From the NCBI GenBank assembly GCA_026419515.1, contig JANZZG010000005.1, positions 1 through 64,000 on the forward strand: a DNA stretch of 64,000 nucleotides, given 5' to 3'. Source of the DNA: Methylophilaceae bacterium (GTDB lineage Bacteria; Pseudomonadota; Gammaproteobacteria; Burkholderiales; Methylophilaceae). Positions within the stretch are counted from its first letter, which is position 1. Every line of letters starts with the position of its first letter. Shown here one piece after another: positions 7,588-16,016 of the stretch. A model generated the notes under the pieces. That model was not told the origin of the DNA. It made no database searches and was given only the letters and a program-made list of their open reading frames with translations. The position numbers and the translations under genes are program-made.

Positions 7588-10283
7588 CCGTACGGGAAAC
7601 CCGTTCCGTCTGCTGCTATTGCGGCGTCGGGTGTGGCATCCTCATCCAGTCGGAAGGCCATCGTATCGTCGGCGTGCGCGGCGATCCCGAGCATCCGGCC
7701 AATTTCGGTCGGCTGTGTACCAAAGGCGCGACGCTGCACCTTGCATCCAGTTTTGAGTGGCGGGCACTATACCCGGAATTGCGGGTGAGGCGGGATGTTC
7801 CACGACAACGGGTGGAATGGGATGTTGCGCTCGACCATGCCGCCGCCCGTTTCGCCGACATCATTCAACGCTACGGCCCGGATGCCGTGGCGTTCTATAT
7901 TTCCGGCCAGCTGCTGACCGAGGATTACTATGTCTTCAACAAGCTGGCCAAGGGGCTGATCGGCACCAACAACATCGACAGCAATTCGCGTTTGTGCATG
8001 TCGAGCGCGGTCGCCGGCTACAAGGCCACGCTGGGTGCGGATGCGCCGCCTGCCTGTTATGCCGACATCGACCACGCTGGCACGCTGTTCATCGCCGGCT
8101 CCAACATGGCCTACGCACACCCCGTCCTGTACCGCCGCATCGAGGACGCCAGGGCGCGCAACCCCGCCCTGAAAATCATCGTGGCCGATCCGCGCCGCAC
8201 CGATACGGCGCAGGGCGCCGACCTGCATCTCGCCCTCCAGCCCAGCACCGACGTCGCGCTGTTCCACGGCATGCTCCACGCGATGCTGTGGGAGGGCTGC
8301 GTGGATGCGGCCTATATCGCGGCGCACACAGCAGGGTTCGAAGCGCTCAAGGCGGTGGTGCGGGAATACACGCCGCGCCGGGTGGCCGAAATCTGTGGCC
8401 TCACCGAGGACGACATCGTGACGGCCGCGCGCTGGTTCGCTGCCGGCCCGACCCTGTCCCTGTATTGCCAGGGGCTCAACCAGTCCGCCAGCGGCACCGA
8501 CAAGAACGCCGCGCTGATCAATCTGCACCTGGCCACGGGCCAGATCGGAAAGCCGGGCGCCGGGCCGCTCTCGCTCACCGGCCAGCCCAATGCCATGGGA
8601 GGGCGTGAGGTGGGTGGCATGGCGAACTTGCTGTCCGGCCATCGCGATCTCGACGATCCGGAGCACCGCGCGGAAATCGCCCGCCTGTGGGGTGTGGACC
8701 AGGTGCCGGACAAACCCGGCAAGACTGCGGTGGAGCTGTTCGAGGCGTTGCGGCAGGGCGAAATCAAGGCTGTATGGATCGCCTGCACCAACCCGGCGCA
8801 CTCCATGCCCGATCTCGAGCGGGTGCACGCGGCGCTGCAACGCGCCGAATTCGTCGTGGTGCAGGAAGCCTGCCGCAATACCGAGACCGCGGCTTTCGCC
8901 GATCTGCTGCTGCCTGCCGCCAGCTGGGGCGAGAAGGCGGGCACGGTCACCAATTCCGAACGGCGCATCAGCCGCGTGCGGCCGGCCGTCGATGCGCCCG
9001 GCGAAGCGCGTGCGGACTGGGCCATCGCCACGGATTTCGCGCGCAGGCTGGGCCAGCGCCTGGGCAAGGACGGCGCGCGGCTGTTTCCCTATGCTGGTCC
9101 GGAGGACATCTTCAACGAGCATCGGGCCACGACCCGCGGGCGTGACCTCGACATCAGCGGCCTGAGCTATGCCTTGCTGGATCTACATGGGCCGCAGCAA
9201 TGGCCGCTGCGGGAAGGCGAGACGGCAGGCCGGGCCAGGCTCTACACCGATGGGGTGTTCGCGCAACCCGACGGCAAGGCGCGCTTTGTTGCCGTGCATT
9301 ACTGCCCGCCGGCCGAAAAGACCGACGCCCGTCATCCGCTGCATCTGACCACCGGCCGTCTGCGCGACCAGTGGCACGGCATGAGCCGCACCGGCAGCGT
9401 AGCACAGCTCTGGAACCACGTGGAGGAACCGGTATTGACCCTGCATCCTGCCGACATGGCCCGGCGCGGGTTGTCCGACGGCGACGTCGTCACGGTGACC
9501 AGCCGCCGGGGCTGCCTCACCGTGCCGGTGCGCGCCGGCGACGACATGCTGCCGGCACTGGCGTTCCTGCCCATGCACTGGGGCAGCCGTTTCATGAATG
9601 GCGCAGGCTGCAACGCGCTCACCCTGCCGGAATGCGATCCGGTCTCGAAGCAGCCCGAGCTCAAGCATTGCGCGGTCAGGGTGGAAAAGCTGGAACTGGC
9701 TTGGCGCATGGTGCTGATGCGTTGTGGACGCCACCCGCTGCGCATGCTGGAAGCCATCCAGCCTTTGCTGCATCATTTCGACTATGCCAGCTGCGGCCTG
9801 TACGGGCGTGCGGAGGGAATGGTGGTGCTGCGCGCCGCGCACCATGAGGCTCCGCCGCAGACGCTGATCGACGCGCTGGATGGGCTGCTGGAACTGACCG
9901 AGGATACGCCCTGCCTGAGCTATCGCGACCGCAGGCGCGGCATTTCCAAGCGCGTGGTGGTGGAGGACGGCAAGGTCACCGGGGTCCGGCTGCTGGGGGA
10001 AACCCGTGCCGCCGGCTGGCTGCGCGAGGTGATGCTGCACGGCGAATTCCCGGAAGAGGTGCGGGTATGGGCGCTGGCACCGCTCGGCGCGCCGCCGGGC
10101 GGCATGCGGGGACGGGGCCGCATCGTCTGCAACTGCCTGGATGTGTCGGAACACGAAATCCGGGCCGCCCTGGCCGGAGGTGCGGACCTGCCGGCCTTGC
10201 AGGCAAAACTCAAGTGCGGCACCGAATGCGGCTCCTGCGTACCGGAGCTGAGGCGCCTGGTCGGGGATAACCGCACGGCTTGA
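7572..10283 (+). CDS. nasA: Assimilatory nitrate reductase, molybdopterin catalytic subunit with C-terminal [2Fe-2S] domain
   Basis: A 903-residue Mo-bisMGD oxidoreductase reducing nitrate to nitrite in the cytoplasm. The N-terminus carries the [4Fe-4S] motif C-x2-C-x3-C (C14, C17, C21) with C49 in RLCTKG, then the molybdopterin body, with SNSRLCMSSAVAGYK and a later TGRLRDQWHGMSRTG in the dinucleotide-binding region. The last 50 or so residues form a BFD-like [2Fe-2S] domain (CNCLDVSEHEI ... CGTECGSC), as in NasA-type enzymes, which lets it accept electrons from a flavoprotein or ferredoxin. No nasB-like diaphorase lies in the operon. The ATG at 7572 overlaps nirD by 16 bases; an upstream in-frame start at 7458 would sit deep inside nirD and is rejected. 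Confidence 0.95.
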   Translation: MAEAVTVRETRSVCCYCGVGCGILIQSEGHRIVGVRGDPEHPANFGRLCTKGATLHLASSFEWRALYPELRVRRDVPRQRVEWDVALDHAAARFADIIQRYGPDAVAFYISGQLLTEDYYVFNKLAKGLIGTNNIDSNSRLCMSSAVAGYKATLGADAPPACYADIDHAGTLFIAGSNMAYAHPVLYRRIEDARARNPALKIIVADPRRTDTAQGADLHLALQPSTDVALFHGMLHAMLWEGCVDAAYIAAHTAGFEALKAVVREYTPRRVAEICGLTEDDIVTAARWFAAGPTLSLYCQGLNQSASGTDKNAALINLHLATGQIGKPGAGPLSLTGQPNAMGGREVGGMANLLSGHRDLDDPEHRAEIARLWGVDQVPDKPGKTAVELFEALRQGEIKAVWIACTNPAHSMPDLERVHAALQRAEFVVVQEACRNTETAAFADLLLPAASWGEKAGTVTNSERRISRVRPAVDAPGEARADWAIATDFARRLGQRLGKDGARLFPYAGPEDIFNEHRATTRGRDLDISGLSYALLDLHGPQQWPLREGETAGRARLYTDGVFAQPDGKARFVAVHYCPPAEKTDARHPLHLTTGRLRDQWHGMSRTGSVAQLWNHVEEPVLTLHPADMARRGLSDGDVVTVTSRRGCLTVPVRAGDDMLPALAFLPMHWGSRFMNGAGCNALTLPECDPVSKQPELKHCAVRVEKLELAWRMVLMRCGRHPLRMLEAIQPLLHHFDYASCGLYGRAEGMVVLRAAHHEAPPQTLIDALDGLLELTEDTPCLSYRDRRRGISKRVVVEDGKVTGVRLLGETRAAGWLREVMLHGEFPEEVRVWALAPLGAPPGGMRGRGRIVCNCLDVSEHEIRAALAGGADLPALQAKLKCGTECGSCVPELRRLVGDNRTA

Positions 10284-10293
10284 GCAGCGGCGA

Positions 10294-10302
10294 TGGTACA
10301 AT
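10294..10302 (+). promoter_or_regulatory. Possible extended -10 element of a gshA promoter
   Basis: TGGTACAAT reads as an extended -10 (TG at 10294-10295, TACAAT at 10297-10302), nine bases before the gshA ATG at 10312. No convincing -35 is seen 16-18 bases upstream. If real, transcription would begin within a few bases of the start codon, giving a nearly leaderless gshA mRNA. Confidence 0.4.
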
Positions 10303-10311
10303 CGCCGCACC

Positions 10312-11583
10312 ATGGTTCCTCATCTGACGACCGCCCTGACCGGCCCCCTGCTGGAGCTGGAACGCCGCATCCTGGGCGCCATGCCCGACATCGAACACTG
10401 GCTGCGCACGCAATGGCTGGAATACGGCACGCCGTTCTATGCCTCGGTGGACCTGCGCAATGCCGGTTTCAAGCTGGCGCCGGTGGATACCAACCTGTTT
10501 CCCGGCGGCTTCAACAACCTCAATCCGGAGTTCACGCCGCTGTGCGTGCAGGCGGCGATGGCCGCGGTGGAAAAGGTGTGCCCGGAGGCGCGGCGTTTTC
10601 TGCTGATCCCGGAGAGCCACACGCGCAACACCTACTACCTGCAGAACGTGGCGGCCCTGCTCGGCATCCTGCGCCAGGCCGGGCTGGAGGTGCGGGTGGG
10701 CAGCCTGTCGCCGGACATCACGCAGCCCACCACGCTGGAACTGCCGGATGGCGGCGGCTTGCGGCTGGAGCCGGTACGGCGCGCGGGGACGCGGCTGGTG
10801 CTGGACGGCTTCGATCCCTGCGCCGTGCTGCTCAACAACGATCTCTCCGGCGGCATTCCGGACATCCTGCGCGGCCTCGAGCAGACGGTGATCCCGCCGC
10901 TGCACGCCGGCTGGGCGGTGCGCCGCAAGACCCGTCATTTCACCGCTTATTCGCGGGTGGCGCGCGAATTCGCCGAGCTCATCGGCATAGACCCGTGGCT
11001 GGTCGATCCCCTGTTCGCCGGGTGTGGCCGGATCGATTTCCACGCCCGGGTGGGCGAGGATTGCCTCGCTTCCCAGGTGGCTGACCTGTTGTCGCGCATT
11101 GCCGCCAAATACCGCGAATATGGTGTCGAGCAGGCGCCTTTCGTCATCGTCAAGGCCGATGCCGGCACTTACGGCATGGGCATCATGACGGTGAAAAGCC
11201 CGGACGAGGTGCGCGGCCTCAACCGCCGGCAACGCAACAAGATGGCGGTGGTCAAGGAGGGTCTGCAGGTGCAGGAGGTGATGATCCAGGAGGGGGTCTA
11301 TACCTTCGAGAGCATCAATGACGCGGTGGCCGAGCCGGTGGTGTACATGATCGACCACTATGTGGTGGGGGGCTTCTACCGGGTGCACACCGGGCGCGGC
11401 GTGGACGAAAACCTCAATGCCCCCGGCATGCACTTCGTCCCGCTGGCGTTCGACACCGCCTGTACGCTGCCGGACTGCGCCGGCAAGCCGGATGCCGCGC
11501 CCAACCGCTTCTATGCCTACGGGGTCATCGCCCGGCTGGCCCTGGTGGCCGCAGCCATCGAGCTCAGGGAAACGGCGCCGTGA
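10312..11583 (+). CDS. gshA: Glutamate-cysteine ligase, ferrooxidans-type
   Basis: A 423-residue protein resembling the proteobacterial GshA family first named from Acidithiobacillus ferrooxidans, unlike the E. coli type. Recognisable segments include GTPFYASVDLRNAGFK, DTNLFPGGFNNLNPEFT and a late FVIVKADAGTYGMGIMTVK consistent with ATP-dependent ligation. It makes gamma-glutamylcysteine, the first step of glutathione synthesis. The ATG at 10312 is 28 bases after nasA. No clear ribosome site precedes it, in line with a possibly leaderless transcript. The stop overlaps the GTG of gshB, which supports the assignment. Confidence 0.92.
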   Translation: MVPHLTTALTGPLLELERRILGAMPDIEHWLRTQWLEYGTPFYASVDLRNAGFKLAPVDTNLFPGGFNNLNPEFTPLCVQAAMAAVEKVCPEARRFLLIPESHTRNTYYLQNVAALLGILRQAGLEVRVGSLSPDITQPTTLELPDGGGLRLEPVRRAGTRLVLDGFDPCAVLLNNDLSGGIPDILRGLEQTVIPPLHAGWAVRRKTRHFTAYSRVAREFAELIGIDPWLVDPLFAGCGRIDFHARVGEDCLASQVADLLSRIAAKYREYGVEQAPFVIVKADAGTYGMGIMTVKSPDEVRGLNRRQRNKMAVVKEGLQVQEVMIQEGVYTFESINDAVAEPVVYMIDHYVVGGFYRVHTGRGVDENLNAPGMHFVPLAFDTACTLPDCAGKPDAAPNRFYAYGVIARLALVAAAIELRETAP

Positions 11584-12533
11584 GGCTGGCGGTCATCCTC
11601 GACCCGCTGGACGAACTGAAGCCGCACAAGGACAGTTCGCTCGCCATCATGCGCGAGGCGCAGCGGCGCGGCCACGCGCTGTTCGTGCTGGAGCAGGGGG
11701 ATGTGCTGCTGCGCGACGGGCAGGTCGTCCTGCGGGTCCGGCCTTTCTCCTTTGCCGGGGAGAGCTGGCAAACCGGAGACGTGCAGGAAGTGGCGCCGCA
11801 GCACTTCGATGCCCTCCTGATGCGCAAGGATCCGCCGTTCGATCTGGAATACCTCACCAGCACCTGGCTGCTGGAGCTGGCCGAAGCGCAGGGCGCGCGA
11901 GTGATCAACAGCGCGCGGGCGTTGCGCGACTGCAACGAGAAGCTCGCCATCGCGCGCTTTCCCCAGTTTGCCCCGCCTTTTCTGGTGAGCCGCCGCATGG
12001 CCGCGCTGCGGACTTTTCTCGAGGAACAGGGCGACATCGTGGTCAAGCCGCTGGATGGCATGGGGGGGAGCAGCGTGTTCCGCCTGCAGCGTGCCGACCC
12101 CAATGTCAATGTCATCCTGGAGACCATCACCCATTTCGAGCGTCGCACCGTCATGGCGCAACGCTACCTGCCCGAGATCCGGCAGGGCGACAAGCGCATT
12201 TTGCTCATCGACGGTGAGCCCGTGCCCTACGCCCTGGCGCGCATTCCCAAGGTGGGCGAGCTGCGCGGCAACCTGGCGGCGGGCGGCACCGGCGTGGCGC
12301 AGCCGCTGTCGGCGCGCGATCGCGTGATCGCCGAAACGGTGGGGGCGGCGTTGCGTCCGCTGGGCCTGTTTTTGATTGGACTCGATGTGATCGGCGACCA
12401 TCTGACCGAAATCAACGTCACCAGCCCCACCTGCATGGTGGAGATCGCCGCCCAGACCGACTGCGACCCGGCCGTCCTGTTCGTCGATGCGCTGGAACGC
12501 CTCTGCTATAAAGCAGGGGCCGGGAAACCCTGA
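11580..12533 (+). CDS. gshB: Glutathione synthetase
   Basis: A 317-residue ATP-grasp enzyme joining gamma-glutamylcysteine and glycine. The start MRLAVILDPLDELKPHKDSS, the segment LLMRKDPPFDLEYL and the nucleotide-binding loop VVKPLDGMGGSSVF are typical of GshB; the end has EINVTSPTCMVEI. It starts with GTG at 11580, overlapping the gshA stop (GTGA), so the two are translationally coupled. A dispersed repeat begins at its last codons. Confidence 0.96.
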   Translation: MRLAVILDPLDELKPHKDSSLAIMREAQRRGHALFVLEQGDVLLRDGQVVLRVRPFSFAGESWQTGDVQEVAPQHFDALLMRKDPPFDLEYLTSTWLLELAEAQGARVINSARALRDCNEKLAIARFPQFAPPFLVSRRMAALRTFLEEQGDIVVKPLDGMGGSSVFRLQRADPNVNVILETITHFERRTVMAQRYLPEIRQGDKRILLIDGEPVPYALARIPKVGELRGNLAAGGTGVAQPLSARDRVIAETVGAALRPLGLFLIGLDVIGDHLTEINVTSPTCMVEIAAQTDCDPAVLFVDALERLCYKAGAGKP

Positions 12534-12601
12534 AAAACCGTCGCGAGCAGCTCCAAGGCTTACGCGCACGCAGCGAAGGCGACCGCGACAAAACTTGGGC
12601 G
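12523..12601 (-). repeat. Dispersed intergenic repeat, copy C (single unit)
   Basis: Read on the minus strand, this segment matches the unit at 62598-62659. It shares TGCGCGTAAGCCT (13 bases) and TTTTCAGGGTT (11 bases), with roughly 48 of 61 positions identical by hand alignment. It lies between the convergent 3' ends of gshB and the ferredoxin gene and reaches into the last codons of gshB. The rest of the gap to 12644 holds no gene. Confidence 0.7.
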
Positions 12602-12644
12602 AAGCACTACCCTGGGGCCAGGCAGCAGGTTATTCGGAAGTTTT

Positions 12645-12953
12645 TTAAACTTTGAGGCGCTCCACGATCTTGCCGCCGATCAAGTGGGTTTCGATGATCT
12701 CGTCGATGTCCTGCTCATCGATATAGGTGTACCACACCGCTTCCGGATAAATCACCAGCAGGGGACCTTCGTTGCAACGATCGAAGCAGCCGGCACGGTT
12801 GATTCGTATTTTGCCCGGTCCACTCAATCCCAGTGATTTGAGACGATTCTTGGCATATTCGAACAAGGTTTCGGCGCCGTGCTGCCAGCAACAAAGGCTT
12901 CCGTCTTCGCGCCGGTTGAGGCAGAAAAACACGTGATAGCGGTAAAAGCTCAT
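12645..12953 (-). CDS. Thioredoxin-like [2Fe-2S] ferredoxin
   Basis: A 102-residue protein of the thioredoxin-fold [2Fe-2S] ferredoxin family. The ligand cysteines are C11, C21/C22, C56 and C60 (FFCLNRR, CCWQHG, AGCFDRC), matching the family spacing. Small proteins of this type occur as free-standing electron carriers of uncertain partner; an assignment to the nitrate genes would be speculation because it lies on the opposite strand with gshAB between. It is downstream of a TonB-like gene with a gap of ten bases and may be cotranscribed with it. Confidence 0.85.
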   Translation of the reverse strand: MSFYRYHVFFCLNRREDGSLCCWQHGAETLFEYAKNRLKSLGLSGPGKIRINRAGCFDRCNEGPLLVIYPEAVWYTYIDEQDIDEIIETHLIGGKIVERLKV

Positions 12954-12963
12954 AGAGAGTCTC

Positions 12964-13884
12964 CTAGTTGCTGGATAAGGTGTCCTCGCGAGTGAAGGTC
13001 CAGGTACGGGTAATGCTCAGGATGTCGGTATCCTTGCGCATGTCTTCGGAAAAAGCTGCATAGGGTGCGGCCAATTCGACGATGCGTCGTGCCGCATCGT
13101 CCAATACTTTGTGACCGGAGCTTTGGTCGATGACGATGTCTTCCACCGTACCATCGGCGCGGATGGATACCGTCATGCGGAGCTGCCCATAGATTTTTTT
13201 GGCTCGGGCTTCTTCCGGATAATTGAGATTACCGATTTTTTCTACCTTTTGACGCCAAGATTCGACGTAAGCGGCGAACCGGTATTCCTGTACCCGGGCG
13301 CCGATGTATTTGCGCTTGGGGCGTTTTTGATATGCCTCGTGTTCTTTGGCGATTTCGGCTTCCAGCCGCGCTGCCTGCAGGCTTTGCGCGATCAGGTCGC
13401 TGGCCTTGGGAAGTGGCTGGGGAGTAGTGGTGGGGGCAGGTTCCTGTGGGATGCTGCGTTGGGCCTCGAGTTGGGTCATTGCCTGTTGCACGCGTTGTTC
13501 CAATTCTTTGACCTGTTGTTCGCGCCGCGCGGTCTCGAGCTCCAGTTCCGCTACTCGGGCTTCGGCTTGGCGCACTTCGGCGGTGGGTTTGCTGGCTGGT
13601 TGTTTCAAGCGGCTTTTGGGTACGGGCAATGCCGATTTCATTCGGCGATTGGCATCGGTGTTGCCGCCCCGGTTGAGATTGGTTTGTGCCAAGGCATCGG
13701 CTTTGTCGGGACGTGTCGGTGACTTGGCGTTGACCAGGATGATCTCGAGCGCCGGTGAATCGTCTTTTGCCTTCCTCGGGTCGGGTGGGCTGAACTTGAG
13801 GCCCAAAATGAGGGCTGCATGTACCGCCACCGAAGCGGCGATCATGAGGTTTAGGCGGTGGTCCACCTTGGGCATTTCAGTCAA
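12964..13884 (-). CDS. TonB-like energy transducer protein
   Basis: A 306-residue protein with one N-terminal membrane segment (about residues 11-29), a polar region, an alpha-helical coiled coil around 100-145 (EARVAELELETARREQQVKE), and a C-terminal TonB-type domain (NYPEEARAKKIYGQLRMTVS ... GTVEDIVIDQSSGHKVLDDAA). The proline-rich spacer of classical TonB is short and a coiled coil takes its place. No exbB/exbD lie beside it. The start overlaps the stop of mpl (ATGA), so it is translated with mpl. It likely works in the periplasm as an envelope-spanning transducer or structural protein. Confidence 0.8.
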   Translation of the reverse strand: MTEMPKVDHRLNLMIAASVAVHAALILGLKFSPPDPRKAKDDSPALEIILVNAKSPTRPDKADALAQTNLNRGGNTDANRRMKSALPVPKSRLKQPASKPTAEVRQAEARVAELELETARREQQVKELEQRVQQAMTQLEAQRSIPQEPAPTTTPQPLPKASDLIAQSLQAARLEAEIAKEHEAYQKRPKRKYIGARVQEYRFAAYVESWRQKVEKIGNLNYPEEARAKKIYGQLRMTVSIRADGTVEDIVIDQSSGHKVLDDAARRIVELAAPYAAFSEDMRKDTDILSITRTWTFTREDTLSSN

Positions 13885-15224
13885 GCTGCCAATCTTGTCA
13901 GCAGTTTTTCATGAAGGCCACCGAAGCTTCCATTGCTCATCACCAAAACGTGGTCCCCCGGGCGAGCGGCTTGGGTGATTGCTTCGATGAGCGCTTCGAG
14001 ATCGTCACGGATGATCACCCTGTCGCCCAGCGGGGCGAGCGCTTCCGCTGTATCCCATCCTAAGTGGGCGGCGTAACAGAATACCTGGTCGGCATGACGC
14101 AGGCTGGCGGGCAGTGCAGCTTTCATCACTCCCAGCTTCATGGTGTTGGAGCGCGGCTCCAGCACTGCCAGTAGGCGGCCGGTACCATTTAGCCGGGTGC
14201 GTAATCCGGCCACTGTGGTCTCGATGGCGGTGGGGTGGTGGGCAAAGTCGTCATAGACCGTAATACCGTTGACACAGCCCCGGATTTCCATGCGACGTTT
14301 TACACTACGAAAACGCCCCAGGGCCGCGCAGGCCGCAGCGGCAGGAACGCCTGCATGGCGTGCAGCTGCGATGGCGGCCAGGGCGTTGCTGCGGTTGTGT
14401 GCTCCCAGCAGCTCCCAGCAAACACGCCCTTGTGGTGTGTTGGCATACAGGACATCAAAACAGGCATCATCGCCCACCGCTTGCCATCCTTCCTTGTAGT
14501 TGAAGCGCTCCACCGGCGTCCAGCAGCCCCGCGCCAACACGCGTTCCAGGGCCGATTCGGCCCCATTGCTGACGATCAGTCCTTGCCTGGGGATGGTGCG
14601 TACCAGGTGATGAAACTGCGTCTCGATGGCGGCGAGGTCTGGAAAGATGTCGGCGTGGTCATACTCCAAATTGTTGAGGATGGCGGTGCGCGGGCGGTAA
14701 TGCACGAACTTGGAGCGTTTGTCGAAAAACGCGGTGTCGTATTCGTCGGCTTCGATGACGAAAAACGGCGTTTTGCCCAGCCGCGCCGAAATGCCGAAAT
14801 TCTGTGGGATTCCTCCGATCAGGAAGCCGGGCTGCATGCCAGCATCCTCCAGGATCCAGGCCAGCATGGAGGAGGTGGTGGTCTTGCCGTGGGTGCCGGC
14901 CACGGCCAGCACCCATCTGTCGCGCAGAACGTGTTCCGTCAGCCATTGCGGTCCGGAGACATAGGGCAGGCCGCGATCGAGGATCGTTTCCATGAGCGGA
15001 TTGCCGCGCGAGACCACGTTGCCGACGACGAACACGTCAGCCCCGATGTCGGCTTGTTCCGGCGTATAACCTTCGATCAGTTCGATGCCTTGGGCTTTAA
15101 GCTGGGTGCTCATGGGTGGGTAGACATTGGCGTCGCAGCCCGTGACACGGTGACCGCATTCGCGGGCGATGGCGGCTATACCGCCCATGAAAGTGCCGCA
15201 GATGCCGAGGATGTGCAGATGCAT
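13881..15224 (-). CDS. mpl: UDP-N-acetylmuramate:L-Ala-gamma-D-Glu-meso-Dap ligase
   Basis: A 447-residue Mur-ligase family enzyme that recycles the murein tripeptide onto UDP-MurNAc. The start MHLHILGICGTFMGGIAAIA, the ATP-binding loop AGTHGKTTTSSMLAWIL, and later AHNRSNALAAIAAARHAG and DDFAHHPTAIETT identify Mpl rather than MurC. The length fits. It is followed by the TonB-like gene (overlap ATGA), and its start overlaps the end of the carbonic anhydrase gene by one base, so the minus-strand genes form a compact unit. Confidence 0.94.
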   Translation of the reverse strand: MHLHILGICGTFMGGIAAIARECGHRVTGCDANVYPPMSTQLKAQGIELIEGYTPEQADIGADVFVVGNVVSRGNPLMETILDRGLPYVSGPQWLTEHVLRDRWVLAVAGTHGKTTTSSMLAWILEDAGMQPGFLIGGIPQNFGISARLGKTPFFVIEADEYDTAFFDKRSKFVHYRPRTAILNNLEYDHADIFPDLAAIETQFHHLVRTIPRQGLIVSNGAESALERVLARGCWTPVERFNYKEGWQAVGDDACFDVLYANTPQGRVCWELLGAHNRSNALAAIAAARHAGVPAAAACAALGRFRSVKRRMEIRGCVNGITVYDDFAHHPTAIETTVAGLRTRLNGTGRLLAVLEPRSNTMKLGVMKAALPASLRHADQVFCYAAHLGWDTAEALAPLGDRVIIRDDLEALIEAITQAARPGDHVLVMSNGSFGGLHEKLLTRLAA

Positions 15225-16003
15225 CAGTGTGCCGCAGCCTTTTTATTATCGGCGGGTTTGCCAGCAGGTTTTTTGTCCAGCTTGATGCCGGCACCCGTCA
15301 GCTTCATCAAACCAGATAGGATGCTGGAAGAATCGGTGTTGCCGTTGATGTTGATGACGACCAGTCTACCCTGACCTTGATGCTTGGCGTTCAGGAAATC
15401 ATATACCGCGCCGATCACCGTGAGCCGACCTTCCTTGACTTCGTTTGCGAATTTCTTGAGGGCGACGTCCACCTGATAGTGGACATTGGCGTCTACACCG
15501 CGCAACCACTCTTCCTCCTCATCATTCTTGGGATTGCGCTTGGGCAGTTTGAGGGTCTCCAGTTCACGTCTGATGGAGGCTTCCAGCTTGGAATAATCAC
15601 CTTGTGCCGCCTTGATGGCGCCACACGCCACGTGGCCGATGATGATGAGAAGCGGGGTGTGCAGATGCAATACGCCATATTCCACCGAGCCTTCGGCAGT
15701 AGCGATCTGGTTGCCGATGTTGCGTACCATGAACAAATCACCATCCGGGGTCTTGTCGAAGGCGTGGGTATGTACGCGTGAGTCGGAACAGGTGACCACT
15801 GTGGCGCGCGGACGTTGTTTTTCCGCAAATGGCTTGTAGTAGTCGGATTTATGCGTTCTGGCGAATGCCGCATTGTCATCCAACAGATTGCGCACGATGC
15901 CTTGCAATCGTTCCGTCTCGCTTCCTGCGGGCTCTTCGTTGGCAATCGCCAGCTCGCTCATCAACGCGACGACACAAGAAACGCCCGCGATCCAGATTCT
16001 CAT
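15224..16003 (-). CDS. Beta-class carbonic anhydrase with signal peptide
   Basis: A 259-residue protein with a hydrophobic N-terminal signal sequence (MRIWIAGVSCVVALMSELAIA) and the zinc set of beta-carbonic anhydrases: C72 and D74-x-R76 in TCSDSR, then H124 and C127 in GHVAC. The ATG at 16003 has an AAGGAG ribosome site; an in-frame start further upstream (16099) lacks support and would bury the signal peptide. It converts CO2 and bicarbonate, here most likely in the periplasm. The tail is Lys/Ala-rich (KPAGKPADNKKAAAH). Confidence 0.88.
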   Translation of the reverse strand: MRIWIAGVSCVVALMSELAIANEEPAGSETERLQGIVRNLLDDNAAFARTHKSDYYKPFAEKQRPRATVVTCSDSRVHTHAFDKTPDGDLFMVRNIGNQIATAEGSVEYGVLHLHTPLLIIIGHVACGAIKAAQGDYSKLEASIRRELETLKLPKRNPKNDEEEEWLRGVDANVHYQVDVALKKFANEVKEGRLTVIGAVYDFLNAKHQGQGRLVVININGNTDSSSILSGLMKLTGAGIKLDKKPAGKPADNKKAAAH

Positions 16004-16016
16004 CTTGCTCTCCTTG

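Noticed and set aside
7767-9122. Long open frame (451 codons) antisense to nasA, and similar ones at 4706-5869, 9183-10313 and 10210-11433
   Set aside because: These mirror well-identified genes in GC-rich DNA. Their translations are rich in His/Gln/Arg without any family motif, and they lack credible starts.
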